DNA of 64,000 bases from Nelumbo lutea (Eukaryota; Streptophyta; Magnoliopsida; Proteales; Nelumbonaceae). Shown here piece after piece: positions 30,046 through 41,960 of this stretch. The notes under the pieces were generated by a model. That model was not told the origin of the DNA. It did not search any database and saw only the letters and a list, made by a program, of their open reading frames with translations. Positions within the stretch are counted from its first letter, which is position 1, and every line of letters begins with the position of its first letter. Both the position numbers and the translations under genes were made by a program. The stretch lies in the NCBI GenBank assembly GCA_022828595.1, contig JAKGHH010000007.1:63352727-63416726 (forward strand). The letters run 5' to 3'.

Positions 30046-31944
30046 ATGGCTTCAACTACCCATTTCACCACGTCGATCACTATCCACAATCCATCTCTCC
30101 CACTTCCGTCTACTGCCCACCACGGCACCCACCATCTTCTCTCCGCCGATCGAGCTGCGCTTCTGATTGACAAGGCCAAAAGCGTAAACCAGCTTCTCCT
30201 AATCCACGCGGCCATTCTCCGACACGGATTGGAGCGGCACCCCATTTTGAATTTCAAGCTCCAGCGCTCTTTTTCCTCTCTTGGTCGTCTCGACTACTCT
30301 CGCTCCCTCTTTGATCGCACCCACAATCCGAATGTGTTCTCATGGAGTGCAATCATCCATGGTTATGCCCTCCATGGCCGCCACCAAGAGGCCGTGGTTC
30401 TCTATTTTCAAATGCTTTCCAATGGGGTTGAACCCAATGCTTTCACCTTCTCGTCCATCCTGAAGGCCTGCCCTCCTGAACTGGGAAATGCTCTCCACTC
30501 CCAAGTCCTCAAATTTGGGTTGGATTCTGATGTCTATGTCAGAACGGCGCTCTTGGATGTGTATGCACGGGGCGGGGATGTTGTTTCGGCATGCCAACTA
30601 TTCAATACAATGCGGGAGAGGAGTGTGGTTTCTATTACTGCTATGATTACTTGCTACGCAAAGCATGGGGATCTTGGTGAGGCTCGAGTGTTATTTGACG
30701 GGATGGACAACAGGGACGTAGTTTGCTGGAACGTGATGATCGATGGGTATACTCAGCATGGGCGACCAAACGAGTCTTTGGATCTCTTTAGACAGATGAT
30801 GTCTGTAAAAGTGAGGCCTAATGAGGTGACAATGATCTCTGTACTCTCTGCTTGCGCACAGCTTGGAGCACTAGAACTGGGTAGGTGGTTGCATTCTTAC
30901 ATCAAGAATAATGGGATTCAAGTCAATGTTCATATTGGTACTGCACTAGTTGACATGTATTGCAAATGTGGGAGCCTAGATGATGCTCGTGTGGTGTTTG
31001 ACGGAATGATCAATAAGGATGTTGTGGCTTGGAATTCAATGATCATGGGGTATGCGATGCATGGTTTCAGCCAAAGTGCATTGGTATTGTTTTCTAAAAT
31101 GTGTGCTATGGGGTTCAGCCCAACAGATATTACATTCATCGGCATTTTAAATGCCTGTAGTCGTGCAGGTTTGGTTACTGAGGGGTGGACTTTATTCCAT
31201 TCCATGAAAGAGCAATATGGAATTGAACCCAAAATTGAGCATTATGGGTGCATGGTTGATCTTCTAGGGCGTGCTGGGCAATTGGATGAAGCATTTGAAC
31301 TTGTTAAAACCATGGCAATTGAGCCCGATCATGTTCTTTGGAGTTCATTGCTTAGTGCTTGTAGGCTCCATGGAAATGTCACATCAGGGGAGAATATAGC
31401 TGAATTCCTTGTTTCTAGTGGTCTTGCAGACTCAGGAACTTTTGTTCTACTCTCTAACATCTATGCTGCAGTGGGTAATTGGAAAGGAGTGGCAAAGGTG
31501 AGGACCATGATGAAAGATAGTGGTGTGCAGAAGGAGCCAGGGTGTAGCTCGATTGAAGTGAACAACAAGGTACATGAATTTCTCTCAGGTGACTTGAAAC
31601 ACCCAAAATGCAAAGATATTTATGCAATGTTGGAGGAGATGAATGGATGGCTCAAGGCTCATGGATATACTCCACAGACGGATACAGTGTTGCATAATAT
31701 TGGAGACTCGGAGAAAGAACATGCACTTGGAGTTCACAGTGAGAAGCTTGCAATTGCTTTTGGGCTTATCAGTACCCAACCAGGTACCGTGATTAAGATT
31801 GTGAAGAACCTCAGAGTTTGTACAGATTGCCACACTGCAACCAAGTTGATTTCAAAGATCACAGGTCGTAAGATTGTTGTGAGGGATCGAAATAGATTCC
31901 ACCACTTTGTTGATGGATCATGTTCTTGTGGGGATTATTGGTAA
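30046..31944 (+). CDS. ELI1: PPR-DYW organelle RNA-editing factor, ELI1-like
   Basis: A 632-residue intronless pentatricopeptide protein of the PLS class. The N-terminus (residues 1-40) is rich in Ser, Thr and His and short of acids, consistent with a plastid transit peptide. PLS repeats fill about residues 60-460 (for example AMITCYAKHGDLGEARVLFD, CWNVMIDGYTQHG, ALVDMYCKCGSLDDARVVFD). E/E+ motifs and a complete DYW deaminase domain follow: HSE at 564-566, CTDC at 592-595 followed by His, and the terminal CSCGDYW. These are the zinc-binding and catalytic residues for C-to-U editing. The sequence reads like Arabidopsis ELI1 (At4g37380), also 632 residues as I recall, reported to edit a chloroplast ndhB site. 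Orthology is inferred from recognition, not from a search. No breaks are seen. Confidence 0.88.
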   Translation: MASTTHFTTSITIHNPSLPLPSTAHHGTHHLLSADRAALLIDKAKSVNQLLLIHAAILRHGLERHPILNFKLQRSFSSLGRLDYSRSLFDRTHNPNVFSWSAIIHGYALHGRHQEAVVLYFQMLSNGVEPNAFTFSSILKACPPELGNALHSQVLKFGLDSDVYVRTALLDVYARGGDVVSACQLFNTMRERSVVSITAMITCYAKHGDLGEARVLFDGMDNRDVVCWNVMIDGYTQHGRPNESLDLFRQMMSVKVRPNEVTMISVLSACAQLGALELGRWLHSYIKNNGIQVNVHIGTALVDMYCKCGSLDDARVVFDGMINKDVVAWNSMIMGYAMHGFSQSALVLFSKMCAMGFSPTDITFIGILNACSRAGLVTEGWTLFHSMKEQYGIEPKIEHYGCMVDLLGRAGQLDEAFELVKTMAIEPDHVLWSSLLSACRLHGNVTSGENIAEFLVSSGLADSGTFVLLSNIYAAVGNWKGVAKVRTMMKDSGVQKEPGCSSIEVNNKVHEFLSGDLKHPKCKDIYAMLEEMNGWLKAHGYTPQTDTVLHNIGDSEKEHALGVHSEKLAIAFGLISTQPGTVIKIVKNLRVCTDCHTATKLISKITGRKIVVRDRNRFHHFVDGSCSCGDYW

Positions 31945-34353
31945 ACTGCATTTATCGAGCCAGATTATTAACAGAAGCGGCTCCTCTGGGGAACGTTGTT
32001 GTATCATAAGTAAATTTTTCAATGAATTAACTATTAATTGAGCAATTATTTTATCTTTTCTTTTTATTCCTATTTGTCTTGTACTCATCTGTATTACACA
32101 ATTTGTGTTGTCATACATGACAATGACATCCTTGTTGATGTAATGCTGCACTGCAGACCGATCTTGACTGTATTTGGATAAGAAGTTTCATGATCCTGAT
32201 TCAAGGATTTGGGTCTGATTGTCTGAATGTAATTTTTGGTATGCATTGTAGGTTGTTTAGCCATTAACTGTGTAATGGATGCTATTATCTTTATGATCGG
32301 GCACCGTTTTGAGTTCCAATTTCAAAATTTAATGCTCTTCCATATGCTGATGCTGTTTTTTTAGTTAATAACTGTCTATGCCTTTTCTTCCTCTTCTATT
32401 ATTGGTAGAAGTGTAGAGCCCTAGGAGTAGCTTTGAGTTGGGTTCTTTTTTGCAGAATTAGAAAACTGGTCTCTCTGCTAATATTTGCCATCTTCACTGA
32501 TCAGAGGTTGAAAAATCTCGTTGCTTTACTTTATTCTAGGTAAATTACAGAGTACGGACACGCCCTGTATTTAGGAGGTTGTGAGACTTTGACCCCTGGA
32601 TTCTGTTTTGCGACAAAGACACCATGCACTTTTTTATTCCCTTTGCCCCTGCAATTACCATTTTGTCAGAACTACACGGTATATTTCCATGTGGTTATTT
32701 GTGGGTTTATACACTTTTGAAACCCCATATTGCCTTCATCACTTCATGTTACTTTTTGAGACCATTTTACACTTCAAAAGCTCTCTCACATGTTTCTCTC
32801 AAATCTCTCACCAAAGGTTAGGGTAATTAATGCCTTCTGTGTAACAGTGTAAGTGCTTTTAACAAGCAGGTTTCGGTCAAATCATTTGGTAAAAGTATAC
32901 TTTAGAATGGTTTTTTTTTTTTTTAATAGATTTTTGGTTAGGGACAGGTTTTGGGATTTTACAAGTAGGGTATGGCATTAAGCATGTGTTGGATGGTGTC
33001 TTTGTTATGTGAAGGATAATTGATAGTTTGTTTATTTTGTTTTAATTAAATAATTGGAAATTTTTATGTCTATTTATCTTATTCATTTGCTTATTATTTA
33101 TGTATAATGAGTATCAACACTTAATTTTTGTTTGGTCCCTTCACCCTATTTCTCTCTGTTTTTCTTTTAGACCCCCCAAAACTTGAAAACATAACCAGAC
33201 CAAGTTGAAACTTATTAAAGCCCAAAATCCTTTTTGTGAATTAAACTCCTTCCCAAACTACACAAATAAACTTAAAATTAATGAGAACATTAAGATCAAC
33301 ATTAGACATTACATAGGTTTTAGTTCTCCAATCATATATGATCATTAAACTTAGGAAACTATAACTTAATTACACATTGTATTTCATGACCAAATTCCAA
33401 AGATTTATCGTTTATCACACCAACTTTCTCTTCAATGGTCTTGATCTACGCATTATTAGAACTTTGACTCCACACGAAATCAAATCCGATACATCCATTG
33501 CTTTAAGGATATTAAGATACAATTAATCCCTAAATCCCATTGCAAACCTACGACGATCAACCATAAAAAATGTTAAGATTTCATTTCGATGGCCTTGGAT
33601 GAATAAAACAAGACAATTAAGATCAACAAATATTTTCTTAGGTCCAAACCTTTAATTCGATTTTTCATCTTAATCCATGTCCACGTGCTAAATTTCAATT
33701 CAATATTCTCTTGTTTAACCATCCGATTAATAAAGATTCTAATTTGGTACTTATAATTAAATCACACAAGAAATTATAACCTAAGCACCCAAACCCCTCT
33801 CATTAACTCTAAAATCCTTAAAATAATCTAATTGTCCGGTTTTAGCCTTAAATTCCTTAATTTCCTTTCAAAATAAGTAAGATTTCATTTTAAACTTTCT
33901 CATTGGTTGTTTGGTTAATGATCCATAAGTTAGAACCTTGATTCAAACAAAATATTTTAATTTACTTCTATGATTAAAGATCCAATTTTTCTATTCAGAT
34001 TCATGACATTTAAAAATGTTTATCCACCAAATTTCATCCTAAGATTCCTTTATTTTACCCACCATCAAGCTAAGAATATATTTTAACAAATTTTATTGAT
34101 TAGAGCTTATCGACCATATAGATCTCCATCACCCAAACCTCATTTCACTAATAGAACCTTACCACCATGATCAAAGACCCGAAAAAACCCTAGTACGTGA
34201 AATGTTATGACATAATTCACCCATTTGACCATTAAACTATATGTCTTATGTTTCGACGCACTAGATTAAATCACCCCTTCATCTGTCTTAACTTTAGACT
34301 TTTAAGAGGGTAGAGGTTGATGTCATCCCTATATTTGACATTTTAAAACACTT
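31945..34353. other. Intergenic, no gene
   Basis: The PPR 3' UTR comes first. At about 32538-32640 is a repeat-like block (GGTAAATTACAGAGTACGG, then GACAAAGACACC) that resembles blocks at 55090-55200 and 56125-56200. The rest is AT-rich without coding potential. Confidence 0.4.
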
Positions 34354-35276
34354 AGGTAGCGTTTGATAAATTTGAAATTTGAAGTTTGAAAAGGTAAAAA
34401 AATATTAGAGGTGTGTGAAATTTGAAAAGAGGTATGAATGCTTTTCTACTTTTTAGATGCTTGAATAGATAAAGTTGTTTGTGTTTTATCAACCCTTCAA
34501 CATCTAAAAATTCACAAATTACTATTTTACCCCTAAAATAGACTATGTGGTAATTTTGAGTTCAATTTTCATTATTTCATATAAATCAATTATTAAATTC
34601 AAAATAATATTAAAAATATAAGTAAATTATAAAAAATAATTTATTAAAATTAGAATAAAATTGAAAATTACATATAAATTTATATTAAAAATAAATTATT
34701 GAGTTAAAATAATAATGAAAATAGTAATAAAGTCCAAGAAACAATGAAAAAAATATTTAATAATTATCAAATTATTAAATTAAAAATATTAAATGTTTAA
34801 AATTTTATAAAAATTAAAATAATTAATAATTAATACAAATAAAAACATTGATATTTAATTAATTTATAAATTAAAAATAAATTTGATAATTATTATAAAT
34901 AAATTTATAAGTTAAAATTCAACTTCTCTCTACCACTCTTGAAACCTTCCCTACTGCTTTCTTCTCTCTCTCATGAACTCCATAGACACAACCACCGAGC
35001 TAGACTCAGAACCCTAGTCGTTCAAATCTCCATCAACTCCCCGGTGTTATCTGACGCCCCACCGGAAAAGAGCATAGGAGTTGTTGTTGTTGGAGCTAGG
35101 TTTCAGATCTTCATTACTGCTTGGATCGAGGGTTTCCTTTAAACAGACGTTGATGGATTTATCCTGGATCGGGGGTTTCAGATCTTCATTACTGCCTACC
35201 TCGAACAACACCACCTCCGGCCAACTGAGAACAACGATAGTGGCGGCTGGCTAGAAGATAGATAGATAGATAGATG

Positions 35277-35308
<32 letters not shown>

Positions 35309-35656
35309 ACAGGACCGCCGCTAGCCGACTGAGAACAACGACAGTGGCGGTCGATGGGACGTCAGGGGAGAGAAAATGCGAGAAGCGGGATCGCGGGAGA
35401 GGGAAATCGAACATGACCGATGACTGAGAACGCCACTGCTGAGCAATTGAATAGGATTGCCACTGGCCGATTAAGAATAACGGCAGTGGTGGCCAATGAA
35501 TATAGTGTTTCTTCGAGTTCTCCATCGCCATCTCCCTTTAAACAGATGTTGTCGATGGATTTATCCTGGATCGGGGGTTTCAGATCTTCATTATTGCCTA
35601 CCTCGAACAGCACCACCTCCGGCCGACTGAGAACAACGATAGTGGCGGCTGGATAG

Positions 35657-35754
<98 letters not shown>

Positions 35755-36256
35755 AGGACCGCCGCTAGCCAATTGAGAACAACGACAGTGGCGGTCGACG
35801 GGAAGTTAGGGGAGAGAAAACGTGAGAAACGGGATGGAGGGAGAGGGAAATCGAACAGGACCGATGACTGAGAATGCCACTGCTGAGCAATTGAACAGGA
35901 TTGTCGCTGGCTGATTGAGAATAACAACAGTGGTGACCACTGAATATAGTGTTTCTTTGAGTTCTCCATCACCATCTCCCTTTGAGTCTTGTCCCTATGT
36001 CACCGATGGTTAGGATAATGAAAAAAATTGGGTTTAAAAAGGGATGTCCATTTCAATATTATGAGGGGCGTTTAAGATTTTCAAACACATCTAAAACGTG
36101 TTTGAGTGCGTTCAGTGATGGCCCACGATCTAAACATTTCAGATCTGAAACTCAATTTTCAGATCAATTTTAAGATGCATACCCAAACGCTTCTGGAGTC
36201 TGAAAGGAAATGTTTTCAGACTTCAGACCTCTTAAAAGCGTTATCAAATGCCACTT
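34354..36256. mobile_element. Large non-autonomous hAT-like element with internal tandem duplication
   Basis: Inverted ends AGGTAGCGTTTGATAA (left) and AAGTGGCATTTGATAA (right, reverse complement) bound about 1.9 kb without transposase. The left third is AT-rich. The centre is GC-richer and repeats a roughly 400-bp unit, and may be captured sequence. The short ends and TTTGATAA words are usual for plant hAT MITEs, though 1.9 kb is long. No 8-bp target duplication is evident. Confidence 0.55.
35138..35980. repeat. Tandem duplication of about 400 bp with GATA and GA microsatellites
   Basis: Copy A (35138 to about 35536) and copy B (about 35537-35980) share TTTAAACAGA, GATGGATTTATCCTGGATCG and TTTCAGATCTTCATTA. 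Further on they share GAGAACAACGACAGTGGCGG and the end ATATAGTGTTTCTT. Both contain (GATA)n then (GA)n: 35257-35308 in A and 35658-35752, expanded, in B. Minus-strand frames with SLSLSL and IYLSIYLS runs are translations of the microsatellites, not proteins. Confidence 0.9.
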
Positions 36257-36426
36257 TAGACTAATTAGGATAATCCAAATAGACTAAAAGAACGCAAAAA
36301 CCCCAAAGGAATCATTCTTGGGCATAAGAAGTGACATAAGGGCCATTATGGCCATTTCAAATTTACATTTTTGCCACTGAGAGGTCAAATTTGAACATGA
36401 CATAGGCTCGAAAGTAACACCATTAA

Positions 36427-37193
36427 GGCCATGTTTGGGAGTGCTTATGTTAAAAATAAGTGCTTATTTGAATAAACACTTATTTGCATTTGGCACCCAA
36501 CTTTATAAGCACTTATTTTATATTGGGGTTTGGTGGTCCTTTTTCTCTAATAAGCACTTAAACAAGCAATTGTGACTCTTTTGTCCTTCATTTTCTTTCA
36601 GATTTTCAAAATATCCAATCCAAAGTGAATGAATAAAAGTACTTTAATAGAAGTGATTTTATAAAAGTGCTTTCATAAAAGTACTTTGATAAAGTATTTC
36701 TGTAAAAATATTTTTATAAGTGTTTTTGTAAAAGTGCTTTTATAAAAGTACTTATGTAAAAGTGCTTTTGTAAAAGTACTTTCATAAAAGTGATTTTTTA
36801 AAAGTAATTTCATAAAAGTACTTTTATAAAAGTGCTTTCATGTAAAAGTACCTTTATAAAAGTGCTTTTGTAAAAGTATTTTCCTAAAAGTACTTAAAGT
36901 ACTTTCATAAATGTGCTTTCGATAAGTACTTTTTATAAAAGTGCCTTTGTAAAATTACTTTTGTAAAAGGATATAATTGGTATTTTAAAAATTTATCGGG
37001 ACAATTTTGGGAGAATTTTGAATAAGTGCTTATTGAATGAGCACTTAAAAAAAGCTAGAAATTTGGGCTTAACAAGCCCTTATTTTTAAAATAAGCACTT
37101 ATTTCGGGCTTATTTTCCAAACACCAGTAAGTGCTTATTGGTATGGTCCCTTCCAAAATAAACACTTATTTTTAAGCACTCCCAAACATGGCC
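36427..37193. mobile_element. MITE (hAT-like) with perfect 21-bp inverted ends
   Basis: Left end GGCCATGTTTGGGAGTGCTT and its exact reverse complement AAGCACTCCCAAACATGGCC at the right end; similarity continues inward (AAAAATAAGTG). No coding capacity. Length 767 bp. The core (36635-36965) is filled with variants of AAAAGTACTTT / ATAAAAGTGCTTTT. No target duplication recognised. Confidence 0.8.
36635..36965. repeat. Degenerate minisatellite inside MITE
   Basis: Repeated words AAAAGT(A/G)CTTT(T/C)(A/G)TA at intervals of about 16-18 bp, some twenty copies. It seems to have expanded from the AAGTGCTTA word of the MITE end. Confidence 0.8.
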
Positions 37194-37710
37194 CAAGTAT
37201 GAGAAACCCTAGGAAAATTCATAAAAATCTTGTATTGATTGATTAGACCCTCGAAAATCCTCTAAAACCCTATTAGATTTAGTTTCTTAGGCCTTCTTGC
37301 ATGTTTAGGATTTCTTGAAGCCCAAGTTTTGTGATTAGGCAAGTTTCAAACTTGGGTTTCCTTCTCTTTCTTTATAAATAGAGACCTAAATTGAGCCCAA
37401 AGAAAGGGGGAGAGCCTAGAAGCATTTCTAGCCACTATAAAGGTTTTGTTTGCAAGAAATCTCCAAATCATTGAGCCTTAAACTTCAAATCTTCCCGATG
37501 CGTTTCGGATTTCAAATTTGCAAGAACCCTTTAGCCCTTTGGTAGACTTAGATTCTCCTTGATATTAAAGATCGAATGGAAGCATTCCAATAGCTTGAGA
37601 GCTCGTCTAAACACCATTTCAACTTGTTGCAACTACTGGAAAATCTTTGTCAATGTCACATATGAAAAATAAGCCTCCCACTCTATCTTTTAGCTCATTA
37701 AGTTTGTAGT
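37194..37710 (+). other. Sequence 5' of the Tat insertion; possible older LTR fragment
   Basis: A TATA-like TTTATAAATAGAGACC at about 37370 is followed by a leader-like stretch without coding capacity. This could be part of an old LTR into which the Tat element inserted at GTAGT (37706-37710). The sequence continues at 53343. Weak evidence only. Confidence 0.3.
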
Positions 37711-38505
37711 TGATGGAGGGTGATTTGGCCCGACTTCATCATAAGAGAACGCGTGAATGTGACTCAACATAAGTGACAACTCAGCGTGACCAGTCTGCCA
37801 AGATTTAGCGTTGCAGCTCACTACAAGATGACACTCCGATTACCCCAAGCTAAGGTTCTTCTAGTTAGGAAGCGCCCCGAGCTAAGATTCTGCCAAGACG
37901 AGGATCTCCCGAACTGAAGGCACTTCGGGTAGAGCTCGGCAACCTCCTAAGAATAAACTCGCCCCTGTCCAAACTCAAGTAGGCCACCTCGAGTAGAAGC
38001 ACCTCGGCACAGGGTAGCTCGGTGCAAGGTAGCTCGGGGCAGAGCAACTTGACGTATCATAGGAAGATCTCTTGCCTAACAACTGTACCTGCCAAATCTG
38101 GAGACTATGCCCACGTCTCTCACCAGGCGGCGTCATGCCTGCCAACCCTGAGAGGTGTCCCTTGTCTGGCAGGGTTGTACTCTGCAACGGTTACCTGTGC
38201 CCACCAGCTCAGCCCTGGCAAGTAACGACTGCGGCAGAGAATCAAAGGCGGTTATACCTGATTTGTTAGGACATCAGTATATAAGAGCTATGACCCCCAA
38301 GTGCAAAGGTAACTTGCGTGATCTGCACTCTAGCCCTTTCATTTTTGCTTTGCAACTCTCTCTTCCTTCTACTAACTTAAGCATCAGAGTATTCCCGCCG
38401 GGAGAACTCCCTGGGGATCCTTCTTCTTCCTCACAGGTATCTCGTCCGTCGCCAGGTAGGAGCGGAGCCGCTGCCAGCTAGGAGTGACTAGATCGTGCAC
38501 CATCA
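37711..38505 (+). repeat. Tat element 1, 5' LTR
   Basis: 795 bp, TGATGG...CCATCA. Contains the CAGTATATAAGAGCT promoter-like motif at about 38275. It keeps the CTAACTTAAGCATCAGAG block that has been deleted from the 3' copy. Confidence 0.92.
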
Positions 38506-38525
38506 ATTGGTGCCGTCTGTGGGAG
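38506..38525 (+). other. Tat element 1 primer-binding site
   Basis: TTGGTGCCGTCTGTGGGAG directly follows the LTR end (after one A). This is the usual place and sequence type for Tat elements; Tat element 2 has TTTGGCGTCGTCTACGGGAT at 59309. Confidence 0.75.
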
Positions 38526-38571
38526 CGCTTCGAAAAGCCTTCTTCCACCAAACTTTGCAACTTCAGTTTCC

Positions 38572-40287
38572 ATGGCTTCCTCCAACAACGTCGGACAGCG
38601 CAGAAATGAATGCCGTCGGGGAGCAACTTCAGGCCCCAATAGTATGTATTGGACAGTTCACCATCCCCCTCTCTACGGATGAAGTTCCTACTCTAAACGT
38701 GCCTCAGACAATGGCACTTGTGAACGCTCCACTCCCCTCCACGGTAGGAGCAACTTTCGCTGAACCCTCCATTGTTCCTCCGGTGATCGACCAAAACCAG
38801 CTTGAAGACCTGGTGCACTGCATCCGAGCAATGCAGGCTCTAATGCATCAGTTTCAGTTGTATCAGCAGTAAGTGTTGACCAAGTCTATCAGCACCAGTA
38901 CCAACAACAGTTTCCACCACTGCCTCAAAACCAATAGCCGGTTTTGCCTCGACATCCAGTCGCACAACCAGCCAAGCCTCGCCGCCAGAATGAACACTCC
39001 CTTCATTGGGGAGAGACCTCTCAAATCCAGAACCCTCTTGGAAGTTGGGTCTCATCCCGCGGGAGGGAGAAACATGCCACTCCTCCTGCCTCTTAGCATG
39101 TGAATAGGTCGGGAGACCTTCAGCCTGCCAGACCCGCATCACCTCGGTTCCCTGAGTTTGAAATCCCGCTTGTGGAAAATCGGTTCGAGGTCCTGGCCGC
39201 AGACTCCAAGCAAGGTCCTTCCATCCGTAGCCATCACTAGCAGTCTGAGCCACTCCCCGCGAGAATGGTGCCTAACAACACAGAGGCCAACAACACCAAT
39301 GCAGAACCAACAAAAAAGCAACGGAGACGTCGTAGAACTCGCCGAGCTACAACCCAGATCCTGCCCAAACTAAAAAAAGAAGCGAGCTTGGGAGCAGCAA
39401 AAGCCACTTAGCTCCTCTCTGTGCCATCTCCCCTGGCTCCCGATCTCCTCGCCATCCCAATGTCGAAAAATTTCAAGGTACCTCCCCTAGACAAGTACAA
39501 TGGATCATTCAACCCAAATGATCATGTAGATGCTTTTCAATCACATATGCACCTAGCCGGAGCAAGTGAGTCCTGCATATGCGTAGTTTTCTCTACTACA
39601 TTTAAGGGGATAACTCGCACATGGTATATGAACCTCACGCCCAGGTCAATCAAAAGTTGGGCGTAGTTCGTACAAATCTTTACTTCGCACTTTGTCTCCA
39701 GCAAGAGATGTCTGAGGACCCAAGAAAGCCTCCTCGGCATAGTCCAGAGGGAAGGGGAGTCCATCCCCGCAGTGAGGCTCACAACAACCAAGAGAGGCAT
39801 AACGCACAAGGAGTTCAAGTGGCACGTGCTTGTCAATAGACCTAAGGATGTAACTGAATTCCTCAAGCTCACGGACCAGTTCATCGGAACAGAGGAGGAG
39901 ATGAACCAGAAGAGCGGGAACCCACCTGAGAAGAGGAAAAGAGAAGGTGAGTCCTCGACCCACAGGGACAACAAGAAGAAAGAACCAGCTCGAGGAGGAA
40001 GGCCCGATCAGTCTTTCTGAGCTCCTCCAGTCAAAAGGCCGAACTATACGCCATTGAACGCGAAGCGAGTTGAGATCCTTATGGCAATCAAGGACACGAC
40101 CTACGTGAAGTGGCCACCTCGGATGAGAGGATACCCGAACACTAGAAATAAGAATTTGTATTGTCATTTCCATAGAGATCATGGTCATAGTACCGAAAGT
40201 TGTAAAAACTTCCGCGATGAGATAAAAGAACTCACCTGTTGTAGATATTTAAGAAATTTTGTACAAAATGATAATAAAACAGGGTGA
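38572..40287 (+). pseudogene. Tat element 1 gag, frameshifted
   Basis: Begins with an ATGGCTTCCTCCAACAAC start like element 2. It contains QFTIPLSTDEVP, then in other frames the Retrotrans_gag core (PPLDKYNGSFNPNDHVDAFQ, TTFKGITRTWY, GITHKEFKWHVLV). It ends with the Tat-type knuckle YCHFHRDHGHSTESC at about 40156-40203. Stops at 39664 and 40018 and several frame changes break it. A stretch after GIVQREGESI is missing compared with element 2. Confidence 0.85.
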
Positions 40288-40389
40288 CAGGGGGAGCAAG
40301 GTAGAGATGCTCCTGAGTCCAGCAACATGCAAGGTGACCAACTGTAGAGGCAACCACCCGAAGAAAGGCTAGTTCGGGGAACGATCCAA

Positions 40390-41370
40390 ATGATCACCAG
40401 CGGATCAATCATCGCAGGCTGCATCTCAACCGCGGCAAGGACCTCAGCTCGTGAGATCGAAAGAGAAGAGCGGAATCCCCCGAAGCAACCAAAGACAAAG
40501 GAACCGATCTTCTCCACTTCGATAAAGGATTCAGCTCAGACTCTCCAGATCGGTGCTTCGGTTGAGGAGCATCTACGATCTCAGCTGGTAAGTTTCTTAC
40601 TTCAAAATTTATATATTATTGCATGGTCCGCGGCTGAGATGCCTGGCATATACCCTAAAATCATCACTTACAAACTGAACATTGATCCTGTAGTTAGGCC
40701 CGTTAGATAGAAGAAATGCAACCTAGCCCCAAAGCGTTGGAGAGCAGTTATCGAGGACGTCAGGAAGCTCCTCACAGCCATATTTATTAGGGAAGTCCAT
40801 TACCTGATCTGGGTAGCCAACCCCGTTTCGATAAAAAAGGCTAACGGTAAATGGCGCATGTGCGTTGATTATACCGACCTGAACCAAGCTTGCCTAAAGG
40901 ACTACTTCCCACTCCCCAATATCGACCGTTTGGTGGATGCGACCTCAGGGCATGAGTTGCTGAGCTTCTTGGAGGCCTATTCGAGCTACAACCAGATCAG
41001 AATGGACCCTCATGATGAAGAAAAAACAGCCTTCATAACCGATCTCGGCCTGTACTGCTACAAGGTCATGCCCTTCGAACTAAAAAATTATGGGGCAACA
41101 TTTTAGAGACTTATAAACTGACTGTTTGTGCCATTGATCGACAAAAAAGTAGAGTGTTATGCAGACGACATGGTCGTCAAAACCCAATTTTCAAATGATT
41201 TAATAAAAGATTCGCACTCTGTTTTTGAAATTTTGTGCAAACTTAATATGAAATTAAACCCAAACAAGTGCATTTTTGGTGTCACATCGAGTAAATTCTT
41301 AGGTTACATTGTTAACCGGCGTGGCATTGAGGCCAACCCTGACAAAATTAAGACCATCTTAGATATTTAG
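40390..41370 (+). pseudogene. Tat element 1 reverse transcriptase; protease deleted upstream
   Basis: ITSGSIIAGCISTAA leads almost directly into TLQIGASVEEHLRSQLVSFL, the RT N-terminal linker. In element 2 a complete protease lies between these two points, so here it has been deleted (near 40518). The RT follows: KKANGKWRMCVDYTDLNQAC, the catalytic YADDMVVKT (about 41158) and KFLGYIVNRRGIEANPDK. Stops occur at 40708, 41104 and 41368. Confidence 0.87.
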
Positions 41371-41539
41371 ACCACCCCGGAAATTGAAGGAGGTTCAGAG
41401 GTTGAACGGTCGCATACCCGCTTTGAGCCGTTTCATGTCCAAATCGGAAGATCGTTGCCTACCTTTCTTTAATGCAATTAAATGAAGCAAGGGCTTCGAA
41501 TGGACCGAAGAGTGTCAGCTCACCTTTGACGAGCTCAAA

Positions 41540-41960
41540 AGGTACCTCGCTAGCGTCTTGGTGTTGACCCGACCAGAGGAGGGAGATATTTTGGAGTTGT
41601 ACCTCTCCGCATGTGACGAGGTAGTCAGCTCGGTACTAATAAAAGAGGTAAATCAGGTCCAACGACCCATCTACTATGTTAGCAAAGTGTTGCAAGAAGT
41701 AGGGACATGGTATCCAGAGTTCGAAAAGTTGGCGTACGTGCTAGTTGTTGCAGCTTGGAAACGTCGACCGTATTTCCAAGCTCATACGATCGTCGTCCTC
41801 ACCAATAAGCCTCTGAGGCAAGTCTTGCTCAAGCCCGAGGTATCTAGTAGATTGACAAAGTGAACCATCGAACTCATCAAGTACGACATCCAGTATAAGC
41901 CGTGAACTGCTATCAAGGCCCAAGCCTTAGCCGACTTCGTCGTAGAATTCACTTTCAACA
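41540..41960 (+). pseudogene. Tat element 1 gypsy-type RNase H
   Basis: Reads LYLSACDEVVSSVLIKE, RPIYYVSKVLQ.VGTWYPEFEKLAYVLV and IVVLTNKPLRQVLLKPE, the RNase H that normally follows gypsy RT. A stop at 41861 and another at 41903 break it. Confidence 0.8.

Noticed and set aside
35196..35975. Minus-strand frames with long SLSLSL and IYLS runs
   Set aside because: Direct translation of (GA)n and (GATA)n microsatellites.
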